From Streptomyces sp. SS1-1 (lineage in GTDB: Bacteria > Actinomycetota > Actinomycetes > Streptomycetales > Streptomycetaceae), in the NCBI RefSeq assembly GCF_008973465.1, contig NZ_WBXN01000004.1, positions 1,798,001-1,862,000 on the forward strand: a stretch of 64,000 bases of DNA. The letters are read 5' to 3'. The translations under genes and the position numbers were made by a program. This document shows positions 61,868 through 64,000 of the stretch, in pieces; the stretch's first letter is position 1, and each line of letters starts with the position of its first letter. Below the pieces are notes generated by a model. That model did not search any database, was not told the origin of the DNA, and was given only the letters and a program-made list of their open reading frames with translations.

Positions 61868-63076
61868 TCACTTGAGGAAGTCCGGGACGTCCAGCTCTTC
61901 CGCCGCGCTGTCGGCGTACGTCCGCGAGGGCGGGACCGGCGGGGCGACCGGGACGTCGGCCACCGGCTCCGGCGCCGGCTCGGGCTCCTCCTTCGGCGTC
62001 ACGCTGCCGAGGGAGCCGAAGGACGGACGGCTCTCGGGCTGCGGCCGGGCCGGCACCGGGGCGGGCTCCTCGCGGCGCGCCGGGGACGACGAGGCCGAGC
62101 CGAGGACGTTGTCCCGGCGGGCCGGCGGCTGGCCACCGTCGAAGCCGGCCGCGATCACGGTGACCCGCACTTCGTCGCCGAGGGCGTCGTCGATGACCGC
62201 GCCGAAGATGATGTTGGCCTCGGGGTGGGCGGCCTCGCTGACCAGTTGGGCGGCCTCGTTGATCTCGAACAGGCCGAGGTCGGAGCCGCCGGAGATGGAG
62301 AGCAGGACGCCGCGGGCGCCGTCGATGGACGCCTCGAGCAGCGGCGAGGAGATCGCCATCTCGGCCGCGGCCACCGCGCGGTCGTCGCCGCGCGCCGAGC
62401 CGATCCCCATGAGAGCCGAACCGGCCTCGGACATGACCGACTTGACGTCGGCGAAGTCGAGGTTGATCAGGCCCGGCGTGGTGATCAGGTCGGTGATGCC
62501 CTGGACACCGGAGAGCAGGACCTGGTCGGCCGACTTGAAGGCGTCCAGGACGGAGACCTGGCGGTCCGAGATGGACAGCAGCCGGTCGTTCGGGATGACG
62601 ATGAGGGTGTCGACCTCTTCGCGCAGTTCCGCGATGCCGTCCTCGGCCTGGTTGGCGCGGCGCCGGCCCTCGAAGGTGAACGGGCGTGTGACCACGCCGA
62701 TGGTGAGCGCGCCCAGGGAGCGGGCGATGTTGGCCACGACGGGCGCGCCGCCGGTGCCGGTGCCGCCGCCTTCACCGGCCGTCACGAAGACCATGTCGGC
62801 CCCCTTGAGGACCTCCTCGATCTCCTCGCGGTGGTCCTCGGCGGCCTTGCGGCCCACGGCCGGGTTCGCTCCGGCGCCGAGTCCGCGGGTGAGTTCGCGG
62901 CCGACGTCGAGCTTGACGTCGGCGTCGCTCATCAACAGAGCTTGCGCGTCGGTGTTGATGGCGATGAACTCGACGCCCTTGAGACCGACCTCGATCATCC
63001 GGTTGATGGCATTGACACCACCGCCGCCGACACCGATGACTTTGATGACTGCGAGGTAGTTCTGCGGTGCTGCCAC
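61868..63076 (-). CDS. ftsZ: Cell division GTPase FtsZ
   Basis: 402 residues from GTG 63076, preceded by GAGAGG at 8 bases. FtsZ forms the division ring; in streptomycetes it is needed for sporulation septa and cross-walls. The GTP site is [25 protein letters not shown] (tubulin signature) and the T7 loop [14 protein letters not shown]. The variable linker (about 315-390) is Pro/Glu rich. The C-terminal partner-binding peptide is LDVPDFLK. The longer frame to 63109 is possible but has a poorer ribosome site. Confidence 0.97.
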   Translation of the reverse strand: MAAPQNYLAVIKVIGVGGGGVNAINRMIEVGLKGVEFIAINTDAQALLMSDADVKLDVGRELTRGLGAGANPAVGRKAAEDHREEIEEVLKGADMVFVTAGEGGGTGTGGAPVVANIARSLGALTIGVVTRPFTFEGRRRANQAEDGIAELREEVDTLIVIPNDRLLSISDRQVSVLDAFKSADQVLLSGVQGITDLITTPGLINLDFADVKSVMSEAGSALMGIGSARGDDRAVAAAEMAISSPLLEASIDGARGVLLSISGGSDLGLFEINEAAQLVSEAAHPEANIIFGAVIDDALGDEVRVTVIAAGFDGGQPPARRDNVLGSASSSPARREEPAPVPARPQPESRPSFGSLGSVTPKEEPEPAPEPVADVPVAPPVPPSRTYADSAAEELDVPDFLK

Positions 63077-63182
63077 GTCGAAGGCCTCTCGCCTCGAGTT
63101 ACGGGTCACCGGAGGACGGAAGCGCTGCGCTTCGCGAACCCGGCGACTGATGCCGAATGGGACGGTCCATAGCGCCGACCCG

Positions 63183-63207
63183 AACCCTAACCCTGAAGTT
63201 TAGGGTT
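63183..63207. repeat. Inverted repeat in the ftsQ-ftsZ intergenic region
   Basis: AACCCTAA (63183-63190), nine bases, TTAGGGTT (63200-63207): a perfect 8-bp palindrome 107-131 bases before the ftsZ start. It could be a regulator site or a leader hairpin. Read on the minus strand, the arms contain TAGGGT, which is also a fair -10 sequence. Confidence 0.45.
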
Positions 63208-63243
63208 ACCAGTGTGTCTGTTCCCTGAAGTCTTCTGAACAGG

Positions 63244-63273
63244 ACACTAAGTCGACAAGTGGCGCACGTTCAA
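63244..63273 (-). promoter_or_regulatory. Candidate ftsZ promoter
   Basis: On the minus strand: TTGAAC (63273-63268), 18 bases, TAGTGT (63249-63244). Both hexamers are close to the vegetative streptomycete consensus TTGACA/TAGGAT. It is placed about 165 bases before the ftsZ GTG. S. coelicolor ftsZ is known to have several promoters in this interval, one raised during sporulation. Which one this is cannot be told. Confidence 0.5.
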
Positions 63274-63363
63274 CGAACACGCCGAACCTCCCGTTTTTCT
63301 TTTCACCCTATGTGATCAGCCGTGTCGCTGCCCAACCAGGGTGCTGGCCTGCGCGGATGTGCG

Positions 63364-64000
63364 TCAACTCCCTGATGACGCTGGGGCCGTGGGGACGCTG
63401 ACGTCGAAGTGCCGCGCACGCGGGGAGGCTTTCATGAGAGCGTGGAGTGTGCGAGCCTTCGCCGCGCCGTTCTCGCCGCTGCCCCAGGCCACGGTCGTGC
63501 CGCCGGTCAGGACGAGCGAGATGTCGTCGTAGGAACGGACCTTGACGAGCTGGGTGCCCCGTGCGACGGACGCCGGGAGGGCGCCCGCGACCCGCACCGC
63601 CTCGCGCACCAGCCGGGCCTCGCCGAAGCGCCGCAGGCTCGCCGCGGCGGAACTCGACCGGGAGACCGTCAATTCCAGCGCGGGGACGCCTTTCGGGGCC
63701 TCGGGGACCGTGGCGAACCGGACGCCCTTCCTGTCCACTTCGACGAACTTTCCGCCGCTTCGCACGATGAGGACAGGCGTACGTTCCACCACGTTCAGGG
63801 CGATTCCGTGCGGCCAGTCGCGCACCACCTCGACCTCGTCGATCCGCGGGAGTTCGCGGCGCAGACGCGCCTCGATCGCCCCGGTGTCGACCGAGACGAG
63901 TGGCGCGCCCACGGGCACGTCGGCCGTCTCTCGCACCTGCTCCGGCGTCAGAACCCGGGTCCCGGACACCGGCACCCGCTCGACCCGCAGCCACGAGGAA
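63364..64000 (-). CDS. ftsQ: Cell division protein FtsQ, N terminus beyond window
   Basis: 212 codons of the C-terminal part, open at the window edge. FtsQ (DivIB) is a membrane-anchored divisome linker. The visible part begins SSWLRVERVPVSGTRVLTPEQV, the start of the POTRA domain, and continues GAPLVSVDTGAIEARLRRELPRIDEVEVVRDWPHGIALNVVERTP, then the FtsQ beta domain with FVEVDRKGVRFATV and ends near FDVSVPTAPASSGS. The cytoplasmic tail and membrane helix lie outside. It reads toward ftsZ with 287 bases between. Confidence 0.93.
   Translation of the reverse strand, partial: SSWLRVERVPVSGTRVLTPEQVRETADVPVGAPLVSVDTGAIEARLRRELPRIDEVEVVRDWPHGIALNVVERTPVLIVRSGGKFVEVDRKGVRFATVPEAPKGVPALELTVSRSSSAAASLRRFGEARLVREAVRVAGALPASVARGTQLVKVRSYDDISLVLTGGTTVAWGSGENGAAKARTLHALMKASPRARHFDVSVPTAPASSGS

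Noticed and set aside
63183-63207. Telomere-like CCCTAA repeats
   Set aside because: Only two units in inverted arrangement between ftsQ and ftsZ; this is a short palindrome, not a telomeric array.

Overview
High-GC DNA with Streptomyces gene content: polar-growth DivIVA, SepF with FtsZ, a bifunctional HisA/TrpF (PriA), TrpM, a Tat-exported PhoD, and many GTG starts with ATGA or GTGA stop-start overlaps. The order gltB ... trp ... his ... dnaE ... phoD ... ileS-divIVA-sepF-ftsZ-ftsQ matches, as I recall it, the chromosomal core of Streptomyces coelicolor around SCO2026-SCO2083. I could not run a comparison. I see no tRNA, rRNA, insertion sequence, prophage or CRISPR array.

Layout. 1-4444: 3'-truncated gltB (-), with GlnR-like boxes and a 12-bp inverted repeat upstream. 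4842-5573: a VIT/CCC1 metal-transporter gene (-) with two iron-box-like palindromes in front. 5849-13989: a tightly coupled seven-gene plus-strand operon of four ADP-ribosylglycohydrolase (DraG/ARH) paralogues, a ribokinase, a CaiB-type CoA-transferase and a CitE-type lyase; this is the best candidate for an undescribed metabolic system. 14047-22840 (-): hisI-trpE-three small membrane proteins-trpC-trpM-trpB-trpA, then a DsbA-like protein and lgt. 22924-23559 (+): a DinB/MDMPI-like protein. 23576-29281 (-): hisD-hisC-hisB-small membrane protein-hisH-priA-ridA-hisF. hisI lies apart, in front of trpE.

29459-38162: mixed genes. They include a beta-repeat membrane protein, a LON-domain protein, a YbaK deacylase, a 24-codon gene resembling ribosomal protein bL37, an ABC exporter pair, an NYN-domain protein and a small basic protein. 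38253-53154: dnaE (-), a DUF2252 kinase-like gene, a second membrane-anchored DsbA-like protein, phoD, an MscS channel, an SDR enzyme, a CPA1 antiporter, and the rluD-GNAT and lspA genes.

53225-64000: a DksA/TraR protein with a long basic tail, then a T-box leader and ileS. The IleS class I signature is GAHH instead of HxGH, a variant linked to mupirocin hyper-resistance. The division cluster follows on the minus strand (divIVA, yggT, sepF, yggS, pgeF, ftsZ, ftsQ), and ftsQ is cut by the window edge.

Genes below the 60-codon scale that I read by eye: trpM (55 aa), a 54-aa membrane protein in the his operon, the bL37-like gene (24 aa) and a 55-aa basic protein.
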